Assembly (NCBI GenBank): GCA_900547965.1
Contig: URJE01000006.1
Coordinates: forward strand, 1-36,974
Source: an uncultured Eggerthella sp.
GTDB lineage: Bacteria > Actinomycetota > Coriobacteriia > Coriobacteriales > Eggerthellaceae
DNA: 36,974 nucleotides
Reading direction: 5' to 3'
Part shown: in pieces, positions 23,021 to 30,938 of the stretch
Layout of the letters: the number at the start of each line of letters is the position of its first letter
Numbering within the stretch: the stretch's first letter is position 1
Position numbers and translations under genes: made by a program
Notes under the pieces: model-generated
Told to the model about the DNA's origin: nothing
What the model saw: only the letters and a program-made list of their open reading frames with translations
Databases searched by the model: none

Positions 23021-24826
23021 ATGGCCTTTCTGTTTGGCTGTGAAAATGTGCATTTGGAATACCCCACGAAGGTGATCTTCGAATCGCTTTCCCTCGGCGT
23101 CGACGATGGCGATTGTGTGGGTGTTGTTGGCCGTAACGGCGATGGCAAATCGTCGCTTTTGGGTTTATTCGACGGAACGGTTGAACCCGATGATGGCCGC
23201 GTGCTGCGAACGGGTGGTGTTCGCTTTGCTTCTCTTTGCCAGGTAGATGAACTCGATGATACGAAATCCGTCGGATGGAACGTGGTGGGCGATGTGCCCG
23301 AATACGAATGGGCATCCGATGCTCGCATCCGCGATATCATCGATGGCATGATCGGCGACTTGGACTGGGATGAAGAGGTCGGCACGCTTTCCGGTGGTCA
23401 GCGTCGCCGCGTTGACCTTGCTCGTGTGCTGATCGCCGATGCTGACGTGTTGCTGCTTGACGAGCCCACCAACCACCTTGATGTGGTTGCCATCAACTGG
23501 CTGGCAAAGCACCTCAAAAAACGTTTTTCGCGAGGTGTTGGTGCCTTGGTGGTGGTAACCCACGACCGTTGGTTCCTCGACGAAGTATGCCTTCGCATGT
23601 GGGAAGTGCACGATGGCATCGCCGAGCCATTCGAGGGCGGCTATTCCGCTTACATTCTTCAGCGCGTGGAGCGCCAGCGTCAGGCCGAGGTGGCGGAGCA
23701 GAAGCGACAAAACCTTATCCGCCGCGAGTTGGCGTTTCTTTCCCGCGGTGCTCGGGCTCGATCCAGCAAGCCGCGTTTTCATGTTGAAGCGGCGCGTGCC
23801 CTTATTGCGGAAGAGCCTCCGCTTCGTAACACTACAGAACTTAAACGTGCCGCTATTTCCCGATTAGGGAAGAAGTGCGTTGATGTGATCGATGCCTCGT
23901 TCTCCTACGGGCAGAACAAAGTGCTCGATGATGTAACTTGGATGATCGGCCCCGGTGATCGCTATGGCCTTTTGGGCGCAAATGGCGCTGGTAAGTCGAC
24001 ATTGCTCGATATCGTTCAGGGAAAGCTTCGCCCGCAAACAGGCCGCGTGAAAATTGGCAAGACCGTGAAATTCGCCTTTCTTTCCCAGAAGCTTGAAGAG
24101 CTGGAAAAGCTGAAGGGCGATCGTGTTCGCGAGGTTCTTTCCCGCTATAACGCTCGCTATATGATAGACGGCAAGGAAGTTTCCCCTGCTCAATTGCTTG
24201 AGCAGTTGGGATTCACCAATGCTCATTTGAATATGCCGGTCGAAACACTTTCAGGTGGTCAGAAGCGCCGTTTGCAGTTGATGCTGATCCTGCTTGATTC
24301 GCCGAACGTGCTTATCCTGGACGAGCCCAGCAATGATCTTGATACCGACATGACTGTTGCAATGGAAAATCTGCTCGATACCTGGCCGGGCACGCTGATC
24401 GTGGTAAGCCACGACCGTTACTTGATGGAGCGCGTAACCGACGATCAGTTTGCTCTTATCGACGGTAAGCTTACGCATTGCCCGCGCGGTGTGGACGAAT
24501 ACCTCGAATTGCTCGAAGAAGACCGCAGGGCTCAATCAGCCAAGACGCCAAGCGCATCGAGGCAGAGCGGTGCTGCCCAGGCTCAGGCTCAAACGGGGCT
24601 TTCTGCTGCTGAGGTTCGCGAGCTTAAAAAGCAGGTACGCTCCATCGAGAACAAGATGAAGACGCAGGAAAAGAAGCTCGCTCAGGCCAAAGAGGACCTG
24701 CTGAAGGTCGATCCGTACGACTATCAGGCCTTAGGCGAAGCGCAGGCGGGCATTCACGAGCTTGAACAGCGCATTGAAGCGTTGGAAGAAGAATGGCTGC
24801 TGGTGGCTGAGCAAATGGAAGGTTAA
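23021..24826 (+). CDS. ABC-F family ATPase (Uup-like)
   Basis: A 601-residue soluble protein with two ABC domains and no membrane part, of the ABC-F family that acts on the ribosome in translation or antibiotic protection. The first nucleotide site has Walker A GRNGDGKSS (37-45) and signature LSGGQRRRVDLA with DEPTNHLD. The second has GANGAGKST (319-327) and LSGGQKRRLQL with DEPSNDLD. Between them a linker (YSAYILQRVERQRQAEVAEQKRQ onward) is the usual P-site tRNA-contacting region. A C-terminal coiled coil (about residues 528-600), as in Uup, may bind DNA or ribosome. AAAGGAG precedes the ATG. The first Walker A has Asp where Ala or Ser is more common. A resistance role is not suggested by context. 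Confidence 0.92.
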   Translation: MAFLFGCENVHLEYPTKVIFESLSLGVDDGDCVGVVGRNGDGKSSLLGLFDGTVEPDDGRVLRTGGVRFASLCQVDELDDTKSVGWNVVGDVPEYEWASDARIRDIIDGMIGDLDWDEEVGTLSGGQRRRVDLARVLIADADVLLLDEPTNHLDVVAINWLAKHLKKRFSRGVGALVVVTHDRWFLDEVCLRMWEVHDGIAEPFEGGYSAYILQRVERQRQAEVAEQKRQNLIRRELAFLSRGARARSSKPRFHVEAARALIAEEPPLRNTTELKRAAISRLGKKCVDVIDASFSYGQNKVLDDVTWMIGPGDRYGLLGANGAGKSTLLDIVQGKLRPQTGRVKIGKTVKFAFLSQKLEELEKLKGDRVREVLSRYNARYMIDGKEVSPAQLLEQLGFTNAHLNMPVETLSGGQKRRLQLMLILLDSPNVLILDEPSNDLDTDMTVAMENLLDTWPGTLIVVSHDRYLMERVTDDQFALIDGKLTHCPRGVDEYLELLEEDRRAQSAKTPSASRQSGAAQAQAQTGLSAAEVRELKKQVRSIENKMKTQEKKLAQAKEDLLKVDPYDYQALGEAQAGIHELEQRIEALEEEWLLVAEQMEG

Positions 24827-24957
24827 CTTGTTGTATGCCAACGGTGGGAAATGCCGTTTCTTTTCACGCGAGTGGGCTTGCGGTAGAGTTGTTTTCAGCG
24901 TAATCCGTCCAATATTCGGGCGTTTGCGGGCGTAGTCCGCATGATGGGAAGGGTTGT

Positions 24958-25827
24958 ATGGACGCAGTAACTCGTATTTCCGGCTCTACAAGGTTGGTGG
25001 GTCTTATTGGCTCGCCGGTAACGTATTCTGGCTCGCCGGCTATCCATAACGCTGTGTTCGAGAGGATGGGTTACGACTATGCCTTTGTCCCCTTCGACGT
25101 TAAGCCGGAGAACCTGGAATCGGCTGTGCGCGGCATGGAGGCGCTTGGCTTCCTCGGCTACAACGTAACGGCGCCGTACAAGAATGCTATCGTTCCCTAT
25201 CTTCATGAGATTTCTCGGACGGCAGAAATCATGGGTGCGGTAAGCACGGTGGTAATTCAGAATGGTCGTTCTTTGGGTGACAATGCCGATGGTGCTGCCT
25301 TTATGCGCAATTTGGTGCTGAATGGCATCAATGTGCGCGGGAGGAAGATAACCGTGCTGGGGGCTGGCGGCGCAGCTTCTGCCGTTGCTGTTCAAGCGGC
25401 GCTCGATGGAGTGGCGCAGATCGATGTGTTCAACCGGCAGGAATCGTACCAGCAAAGAGGGTATGAGTTGATCGATCGATTGCATGGGTATTCTCCCTGC
25501 GAGATTTCCCTTTATGCTCTTTCCGACGAGGATCAGCTAAGGGCGTCGCTTGCCGAATCGGCTCTGGTGGTAAATACAACCACCGTGGGGTATCCCGATG
25601 ATCCCGGCTGCCTTCTGACGGCGGATATGTTGAGGCCTGAGCTTATCGTGGCGGATCTGGTATACAACCCCCGCAACACCGAACTCATACAGCTGGCGCG
25701 TTCCTGCGGCTGCAAAACCGTTGACGGCGCTGGCCCCTTTGTGCAGCAGGCGGCAATTGCCGAGCGCCTTTGGCTGGGACGCGAAATGCCTGTCGACTTT
25801 GTGATGGAAACTTTTTTCGCTGAATAA
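24958..25827 (+). CDS. Shikimate dehydrogenase-like protein (AroE/YdiB family)
   Basis: A 289-residue NAD(P)-dependent dehydrogenase of the shikimate/quinate family. Catalytic Lys75 (NVTAPYK) and Asp111 (DNADG) are kept, as are the substrate serines S24 and S26 (YSGSPAIHN), the nucleotide loop VLGAGGAASAVAVQ and the closing Gln in PFVQQAAIAERLW. Two substrate-contact positions differ from Escherichia coli AroE: Asn86 (AVNT) is Ser96 in AVST, and Thr101 (NTD) is Ala110 in NAD. The enzyme may therefore prefer another substrate, or be a relaxed AroE. GGGAAGGG precedes the ATG. A shikimate-kinase-like gene lies 6 kb downstream, not in an operon with it. Confidence 0.85.
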   Translation: MDAVTRISGSTRLVGLIGSPVTYSGSPAIHNAVFERMGYDYAFVPFDVKPENLESAVRGMEALGFLGYNVTAPYKNAIVPYLHEISRTAEIMGAVSTVVIQNGRSLGDNADGAAFMRNLVLNGINVRGRKITVLGAGGAASAVAVQAALDGVAQIDVFNRQESYQQRGYELIDRLHGYSPCEISLYALSDEDQLRASLAESALVVNTTTVGYPDDPGCLLTADMLRPELIVADLVYNPRNTELIQLARSCGCKTVDGAGPFVQQAAIAERLWLGREMPVDFVMETFFAE

Positions 25828-25935
25828 TCGATTGCATCGCGGAATGGAGAAGCCTCTACATTACCCAGTGCCACGCGTGTGGGCGAATTGGCGCAATGGG
25901 CGGTGTGTCAAGTTGGTTTCGCGGTGCATAGAACG

Positions 25936-25962
25936 AAAAAAGCCCGTTCAATGAACGGGCTT
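25936..25962 (-). terminator. Terminator of tRNA-Ser(UGA)
   Basis: On the minus strand AAGCCCGTTCA and TGAACGGGCTT form an 11-bp stem with a one-base centre, followed by six T. It is nearly identical to the terminator of the second tRNA-Ser at 28638-28666. Confidence 0.9.
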
Positions 25963-25970
25963 GGTAATTC

Positions 25971-26058
25971 TGGCGGAGGAAGTAGGATTTGAACCCACGG
26001 TGCCTTGCGGCACAACGGTTTTCAAGACCGCCGCATTCAACCACTCTGCCATTCCTCC
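25971..26058 (-). tRNA. tRNA-Ser (anticodon UGA)
   Basis: An 88-nt tRNA with acceptor GGAGGAA/TTCCTCC, anticodon arm GCGGT-CTTGAAA-ACCGT reading UGA (codon UCA), the long variable arm expected for serine tRNA, T-loop GGTTCAAATCC, and an encoded CCA. Confidence 0.97.
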
Positions 26059-26099
26059 GAATCGGTAGGGATTAGGATAGCATAACTTGGTGGTGAGGT

Positions 26100-26678
26100 A
26101 TGGAGCTCATTTCTTCAGATGTACAAGATATTGAATTCATGCGTCTGGCAATTGCCGAAGCGCGCAAGGCAGGGTCGCTCGATGAGGTGCCTATCGGCGC
26201 AGTGGTGGTGCGTGACGGAGAGGTAATTGCCGTTGCGTACAATCGCCGCGAGATTGATGCCGATCCGGCTGGCCATGCGGAATTCATCGCAATGAAACAG
26301 GCATCAAACAAATTAGGCGTTTGGCGCCTGTCGGGGTGTACGGTGTACGTTACGCTTGAGCCATGCATCATGTGCGCGGGGCTCATGCATCAGGCGCGCA
26401 TTGATCGCTGTGTGTTTGGTGCATTTGATCCGAAAGCGGGTGCGTTGGGCTCTCTGTATCAAGTGAATGCCGACGAGCGGTTGAACCATGTTTTCGAGGT
26501 TACGCCTGGCGTATGCGAGGAGGAATGCGCATCTCTGTTGCAAACGTTTTTTCGCGAAAAACGTAAGCGCAATAAAGCAAGAAAGGCTGCAGCGCGTGCC
26601 GAGGAGGCAAATGAGCCTGCGGCTGCAATAAACGAGTATGACAATAAAGAATCGAATCAGGATGGTGCTTCTGCATGA
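26100..26678 (+). CDS. tadA: tRNA-specific adenosine deaminase TadA
   Basis: A 192-residue zinc deaminase that converts A34 to inosine in tRNA-Arg(ACG). The zinc site is complete: His59 and catalytic Glu61 in HAE, Cys89 and Cys92 in PCIMCAG. PIGAVVVRDGEVIA and the closing FFREKRKRNK segment are also typical. After about residue 160 a polar Ala/Glu/Asn-rich tail, absent from most family members, extends the chain. The stop codon overlaps the ATG of one possible ispE start in the form ATGA, so the two are co-transcribed. GTGAGG just before the ATG is a weak ribosome binding site. Confidence 0.95.
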   Translation: MELISSDVQDIEFMRLAIAEARKAGSLDEVPIGAVVVRDGEVIAVAYNRREIDADPAGHAEFIAMKQASNKLGVWRLSGCTVYVTLEPCIMCAGLMHQARIDRCVFGAFDPKAGALGSLYQVNADERLNHVFEVTPGVCEEECASLLQTFFREKRKRNKARKAAARAEEANEPAAAINEYDNKESNQDGASA

Positions 26679-26695
26679 GGCTTGAAGGTTTGCCA

Positions 26696-27613
26696 ATGAA
26701 AAACGTCACAAAGATCATTTCGCCTGCAAAGGTGAACCTGGTTTTGGCGGTGGGCGAAAAACAGGAAAGCGGGTTCCACGAGGTGCAAACCATTATGCAC
26801 TCGCTTGCTCTGCACGACACGCTTTCCATGCGTCGTTTCGATGACGAGGGTTCGGGCGAGGGCCTTCAGGTGATGCTGAAGTGTGAAAGCTCCTTCACCA
26901 TCGACCCGCTTTTGATTAAGGCCGAGGAAAACATCGCCTACAAGGCTGTAGTTGAGCTGGCAAAGGCTTTAGGCCGCACGCAGGATGAGACCATTGAAAT
27001 GGTTCTGAACAAGGTAATTCCTGCCGAAGCGGGTTTGGGCGGCGGCTCTTCCAATGCGGCTGCTGCGTTGGTCGGTGCGGCAACACTGTGGGGCGTTGGC
27101 GTGGAAGATGAGCGCGTGCAGGAAGTGGCATCGCGTTTGGGCGCCGATGTTTCTTTTTTCCTGAAAGGTGGCTGTGCGCGCCTTTCAGGTAAGGGCGACG
27201 TGTTTGAGGCTCAGCTTGAGCCCCGTTCTGGCTTTGTGCTGCTTGTTCGTCCCGATGCTGGTGTATCCACGGGCAAGGCCTATGCGGCGTTTGACGAAGA
27301 TCCTGTTTTGCCCGGTTTCGAGTATCTTTCCTCACTTGCTGGCTTGGACGCTGCGGCTGATGTTTCCCTGTATAACAACCTCGAAAAGGCAGCTTGTTCG
27401 GTGACGCCTGTGGTTGCTGAGGTTCTTGAGTGGGGAAGGGCTACTGCCGGCAAGGAAAATGTGGTGCTGTGCGGAAGCGGTTCGGCGGTGTGCTGCATTT
27501 TCGATGGCTATCAGGCGGCGTGCGAGGCTTCGGTTGAGGCGCGCAAGCATGAGTGGTGGACGCGCGTAACGTCTTTCTCTCCGTTGGGCGCCGCCATCGT
27601 GGAGGCTTTATAA
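26696..27613 (+). CDS. ispE: 4-diphosphocytidyl-2-C-methyl-D-erythritol kinase
   Basis: A 305-residue GHMP kinase of the MEP pathway, acting between the IspD and IspF steps encoded 9 kb upstream. The N-terminus IISPAKVNLVLAVGEKQESGFHEVQTIMHSL is characteristic, and the ATP loop PAEAGLGGGSSNAAAALVGA begins near residue 105. The VLCGSGSAVCCIFD segment near the end is the third GHMP motif. Two starts are possible: an ATG at 26675 overlapping the tadA stop (312 residues), and the one given here, which has GAAGG seven bases upstream and the family's usual N-terminus. The end of the gene carries a TATAAT that probably serves lemA. Confidence 0.94.
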   Translation: MKNVTKIISPAKVNLVLAVGEKQESGFHEVQTIMHSLALHDTLSMRRFDDEGSGEGLQVMLKCESSFTIDPLLIKAEENIAYKAVVELAKALGRTQDETIEMVLNKVIPAEAGLGGGSSNAAAALVGAATLWGVGVEDERVQEVASRLGADVSFFLKGGCARLSGKGDVFEAQLEPRSGFVLLVRPDAGVSTGKAYAAFDEDPVLPGFEYLSSLAGLDAAADVSLYNNLEKAACSVTPVVAEVLEWGRATAGKENVVLCGSGSAVCCIFDGYQAACEASVEARKHEWWTRVTSFSPLGAAIVEAL

Positions 27614-27614
27614 T
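27584..27614 (+). promoter_or_regulatory. Promoter of lemA
   Basis: A consensus TATAAT at 27609-27614, at the stop codon of ispE, with TTGGGC 19 bp upstream as -35. The leader is about 100 nt. Confidence 0.55.
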
Positions 27615-27645
27615 AGGGGCATCGAGTAATTCGAGGTAAGGTGGC

Positions 27646-27665
27646 GAAAACCACCAGTGGTTTTC
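27646..27665. promoter_or_regulatory. Perfect 9-bp inverted repeat in the lemA leader
   Basis: GAAAACCAC-CA-GTGGTTTTC is an almost continuous palindrome about 32 bp past the lemA -10 box. That position suits a repressor operator or a roadblock; a two-base loop is too tight for a good RNA hairpin. The binding protein is unknown. Confidence 0.5.
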
Positions 27666-27722
27666 CCGCATCATGGCAGTGAGCCCGCGGGCGCACTGCG
27701 CGAGAAACGCTAGGAGCAAGTT

Positions 27723-28358
27723 ATGGAAGCAATTATTGCAATCGTCGTTGTGGTGGTGATTCTGGCCATCATCCTTATTGCCCTGTACAACAACCTCGTT
27801 CAGCTGCGCAACCGCGTCGACAACGCTTGGTCGCAAATCGATGTCCAGTTGCAGCGTCGTTTGGATCTTATTCCCAATTTGGTGGAAACGGTTAAGGGTT
27901 ATGCCGCCCACGAAAGCGGTACGCTCCAGAAGGTAACCGAGGCGCGTTCTGCGGTATGCAACGCTACGACGCCCGAGCAGAAGATGGCTGCTGATAACTT
28001 CCTTTCAGGCACGTTGAAGAGTCTGTTCGCGGTTTCTGAGGCTTATCCCGACTTGAAAGCAAATGCCAACTTCCAGCAGTTGCAGGCCGAGATCTCTGCT
28101 ACGGAAGACAAGATCAGCTATATGCGTCAGAGCTACAACGACACGGTAATGAAGTACAACAACGCGATTCAGACGTTCCCTGGAGTGCTGGTTGCTGGTC
28201 TTTTCAGGTTCACTGCGCGTGAGAACTTCGATGCCAATGTGGCTGCTTCGGCTGCGCCGGTTGTTTCCTTTGGCCAGGGCAACGATGCTGCGCAGGCCCC
28301 CTCGGTAAACATGGGAACCGCCCCTAAAGATCCGTCGGATACGCCTTCGGTGAAATAA
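27723..28358 (+). CDS. lemA: LemA family protein
   Basis: A 211-residue membrane-anchored protein of the LemA family. One N-terminal helix (AIIAIVVVVVILAIILIALY) anchors it, then the conserved NNLVQLRNRVDNAWSQIDVQLQRRLDLIPNLVETVKGYAAHE block starts the helical domain. FQQLQAEISATEDKISYMRQSYNDTVMKYN and FPGVLVAGLFRF are also standard. The final 50 residues are a loose polar tail. The function of LemA proteins is not settled; they often sit beside DUF2207 or TPM proteins, as here, where a DUF2207 gene follows after a minus-strand tRNA. AGGAGC is the ribosome binding site. Confidence 0.93.
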   Translation: MEAIIAIVVVVVILAIILIALYNNLVQLRNRVDNAWSQIDVQLQRRLDLIPNLVETVKGYAAHESGTLQKVTEARSAVCNATTPEQKMAADNFLSGTLKSLFAVSEAYPDLKANANFQQLQAEISATEDKISYMRQSYNDTVMKYNNAIQTFPGVLVAGLFRFTARENFDANVAASAAPVVSFGQGNDAAQAPSVNMGTAPKDPSDTPSVK

Positions 28359-28435
28359 CATATTCGACATAGCTATCTGCAAGTATTCTGACTCCGATAA
28401 AGCCTGATCGGTGTTTTTGGGTATCGATGGATGAT

Positions 28436-28468
28436 AAAGACGCCGCCTATGTGGGCGGCGTCTTTGCT
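28436..28468 (+). terminator. Terminator after lemA
   Basis: A perfect 12-bp stem, AAAGACGCCGCC with GGCGGCGTCTTT, six-base loop, then GCTTTG. lemA and the DUF2207 gene are thus separate units. Confidence 0.85.
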
Positions 28469-28477
28469 TTGGTGCAA

Positions 28478-28636
28478 CTATCTTCCGGCTGCCGGTTTGG
28501 GAGTGCCGTTCTTGCGCGAGGGGTTGGGACCGACAAGGAACTGGTCAGGGAATGGCGGAACCTGCGCTGTTCTTGCCAGAAAGCTGCCTTCCGACTGCGC
28601 AATATAGCGCCCGCTTGCCGCTGGGTCGTTTAAAAT
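28478..28636 (-). other. Open frame without a start, possible gene remnant
   Basis: This fills most of the gap between the lemA terminator and tRNA-Ser. On the minus strand a 52-codon frame ends in TAG and reads SGRYIAQSEGSFLARTAQVPP, then FPDQFLVGPNPSRKNGTPKPA. It has no ATG, GTG or TTG start and stays open back into the tRNA, so it could be the tail of a lost gene. The plus strand is also open for 68 codons here, which weakens the case. I do not recognise it. Confidence 0.2.
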
Positions 28637-28637
28637 G

Positions 28638-28666
28638 AAAAAAGCCCGTTCGAAATGAACGGGCTT
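28638..28666 (-). terminator. Terminator of tRNA-Ser(GCU)
   Basis: AAGCCCGTTC and GAACGGGCTT form a 10-bp stem, followed on the minus strand by a run of T. It is almost the same sequence as the terminator of the other tRNA-Ser. Confidence 0.88.
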
Positions 28667-28675
28667 GATATACGG

Positions 28676-28766
28676 TGGCGGAGAGCTGGGGATTCGAACC
28701 CCAGATACGCTTTTGGCGTATACTCGCTTAGCAGGCGAGCACCTTCGGCCTCTCGGTCAGCTCTCC
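28676..28766 (-). tRNA. tRNA-Ser (anticodon GCU)
   Basis: A 91-nt tRNA with acceptor GGAGAGC/GCTCTCC, anticodon arm CTCGC-CTGCTAA-GCGAG reading GCU (codons AGC/AGU), a long variable arm (TATACGCCAAAAGCGTAT), T-loop GGTTCGAATCC, and an encoded CCA. Confidence 0.97.
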
Positions 28767-28822
28767 GTATATGCGAATTGAAATGATAACCTGCCCGCCC
28801 TCATCTTGCAAGGAGAAGAGCA

Positions 28823-30838
28823 GTGCAAAACCATGCTTTTATCAAAAAAAATAGCCAAAACGGCCAATTCGCCACACTTGTGGCTGAAAATCAATACGAA
28901 AGCAACCTGGGTAAGGGTCTAGCCCTTGTAATTGCGGCTTTGGCGTTGGCGTTTGCCTGTCTTTGCTTTGCTCCACAGCAGGCTCATGCGAAATCATACG
29001 AAATGCCGCATACCGCCATCAACGCAACGGTGCAGCCAAACGGCGATTTGCATGTGGTTGAGCAGCGCACGTTCGATTTCAGCGGTGCTTTTACGGCGGT
29101 ATGGTGGAACTTCGATAGCTTGCCTTCTGGTTCCGATATCAAGATCAACAGCGTAAGCATGGGATCTTCGGCGAAGTCTCTCTCGGAGTTCTCCAGCGTG
29201 CCTTTCCAGCTTGATTGGCGTGAATCTGGTGGTCCCGGTGGCGACGCTTACTCGTTCGATAAGCCCAAGAACACCGTCTATGTGTTCTTCTCGGTAGAAG
29301 ACGAAGTGGACGTTGTGCAGCTGGACTATACGGTAACTAAGGCTGCACAGGCATACTCCGATGTGGGAGAGCTGTATTGGCAGTTTGTGGGCAGCGGCTG
29401 GGCTGAAGACTCCAGCGACGTGAGCATGACGCTGAACCTCCCCATCGCTTCGGGGGCCAAGATTACGGCGGGTGAAAATGTGCGCGCGTGGGGTCATGGC
29501 CCTCTGGATGCTACGGTTGCCATCAATGATGACGGTACGGTAAGCTACAACGTTCCTCACGTAAACGCAGGTTCCTATGCGGAAGCGCGTGTGGTGTTTC
29601 CCGCTGAGTGGCTGTCGGGTGTAGCTTCCGGCGCCGACAACATGCACGAATCCACTGCTCGTCTCGATACCGTTCTTTCCGAAGAGCAGACGTGGGCGGA
29701 CCGCGCCAATGCGGAGCGTGCGCTTTCGCTCGGGCTGCTTATCGTGGTGATTCTTGCTTGCGTGGCCTTGCTGGTATGGGGCGTTCGCTCCTTTGTCCGC
29801 TACGGCAAAGAGCTCAAGCCTACCTTCGAGGAGGAATATTGGCGTGACGTGCCAGAAGCTGGTGCTCATCCTGCTGTGATCGGCCGTTTGTGGACCTTCG
29901 ATAAAGAAAGTTCAACCGATTTCACGGCAACCATCATGCATCTTGCCAATGCTGGCGCAATCTTGATTAACAAGGGTTCGTACGAGCAGGGTGGCGTCAT
30001 TCGAAAGAAGCAAGTCGATGACTACTATCTTACGCGTGTGCCTCAGGTGGAGCTTTCGCTCAATAGCACGATCGACCGCAAGGCCATGTCGTTCCTGTTT
30101 GATACGGTAGCGCAAGGCAAGCCCTCTCTGTGGCTGGGGACCATCAAGGCGTATGCCGAGAGCAACCCCGAAGAATTCAACGAGGCTATGTCCGATTGGC
30201 AGGGCTTGGTAACTTCCCATGTGATAGCAGCCGAGTACTTTGAAAGCTACTCGAAGTCAAAGCGCTTCCGTATGCTTTCAGTGGCAATTGCGCTGATGCT
30301 GGGATGTTTTATCATCGCGACTATCTTCGAGAACTTCCTCGTTCTTATTCCCGGCATCATCACGGGAGTGGCACTAATCGTGGTTTCTCGCTTTATGGAA
30401 CGCCGCACGCAGAAGGGCGCCGATGTCTATGCGCGTTGCAAAGGGTTGCGTAAATGGCTTACGGAATTCTCTGCTTTGGATGAACGCCCTGCCACCGACG
30501 TGAAGGTATGGGGCGAGTTCATGGTGTACGCCTATCTGCTCGGTGTTGCCGAGCAGGCCATTGGCGAGCTGCGCAAGAAGGTGCCCGAGATGTTCCAGGT
30601 TAACGGCGATGAAGCGCTGGACAGCTCGTATGTGCCATGGTGGGGTCTGTATGCCCCGACGTACTATGCGAATACCACCATGCCCGACCTTGGCTCGATG
30701 CTGAACACTTCGGTATCGGAATCTATCCAGGCCGTGCAGTCGGCGCTTTCGGGCGATTCTTCCGATGGCTCTGGCGGCGGCGGTGGATTTTCCAGCGGCG
30801 GTGGCGGCGGCTTCGGCGGCGGCGGTGGCGCCCGTTAG
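28823..30838 (+). CDS. DUF2207 membrane protein with Gly-rich C-terminus
   Basis: A 671-residue protein of the DUF2207 (YciQ-like) family, whose function is unknown. An N-terminal signal or anchor helix (about residues 30-56, ending AHAKS) is followed by an extracytoplasmic beta domain with PNGDLHVVEQRTFDFSGAFTAVWW. A membrane helix comes near residues 298-320 (LSLGLLIVVILACVALLVWG), then a cytoplasmic region, and a helix pair near 490-530. The chain ends in a run of Gly and Ser, GGGFSSGGGGGFGGGGGAR, typical of the family. The start is GTG with AAGGAG seven bases upstream. It lies after lemA, a pairing seen widely, but a terminator and a minus-strand tRNA come between. Confidence 0.88.
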   Translation: MQNHAFIKKNSQNGQFATLVAENQYESNLGKGLALVIAALALAFACLCFAPQQAHAKSYEMPHTAINATVQPNGDLHVVEQRTFDFSGAFTAVWWNFDSLPSGSDIKINSVSMGSSAKSLSEFSSVPFQLDWRESGGPGGDAYSFDKPKNTVYVFFSVEDEVDVVQLDYTVTKAAQAYSDVGELYWQFVGSGWAEDSSDVSMTLNLPIASGAKITAGENVRAWGHGPLDATVAINDDGTVSYNVPHVNAGSYAEARVVFPAEWLSGVASGADNMHESTARLDTVLSEEQTWADRANAERALSLGLLIVVILACVALLVWGVRSFVRYGKELKPTFEEEYWRDVPEAGAHPAVIGRLWTFDKESSTDFTATIMHLANAGAILINKGSYEQGGVIRKKQVDDYYLTRVPQVELSLNSTIDRKAMSFLFDTVAQGKPSLWLGTIKAYAESNPEEFNEAMSDWQGLVTSHVIAAEYFESYSKSKRFRMLSVAIALMLGCFIIATIFENFLVLIPGIITGVALIVVSRFMERRTQKGADVYARCKGLRKWLTEFSALDERPATDVKVWGEFMVYAYLLGVAEQAIGELRKKVPEMFQVNGDEALDSSYVPWWGLYAPTYYANTTMPDLGSMLNTSVSESIQAVQSALSGDSSDGSGGGGGFSSGGGGGFGGGGGAR

Positions 30839-30924
30839 GTTTCGGCGGTTCTGTTGCAGGAAGCCGTATTGCGCCTAGATCAAGCCAGTGCCGCGCAATT
30901 GTCTCTTGCGACGAGTAGCTTGGT

Positions 30925-30930
30925 TATAAT
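30925..30930 (+). promoter_or_regulatory. Consensus -10 box of the EamA gene, leaderless layout
   Basis: TATAAT ends eight bases before the ATG at 30939 with no Shine-Dalgarno between. The -35 is weak at any normal spacing (TTGTCT lies 20 bp upstream). Confidence 0.5.
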
Positions 30931-30938
30931 GGGCACTT

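Noticed and set aside
25971..28766. A genomic island bounded by the two tRNA-Ser genes
   Set aside because: The genes between them (tadA, ispE, lemA) are core housekeeping genes with the same composition as the rest, and there is no integrase or att-like direct repeat.
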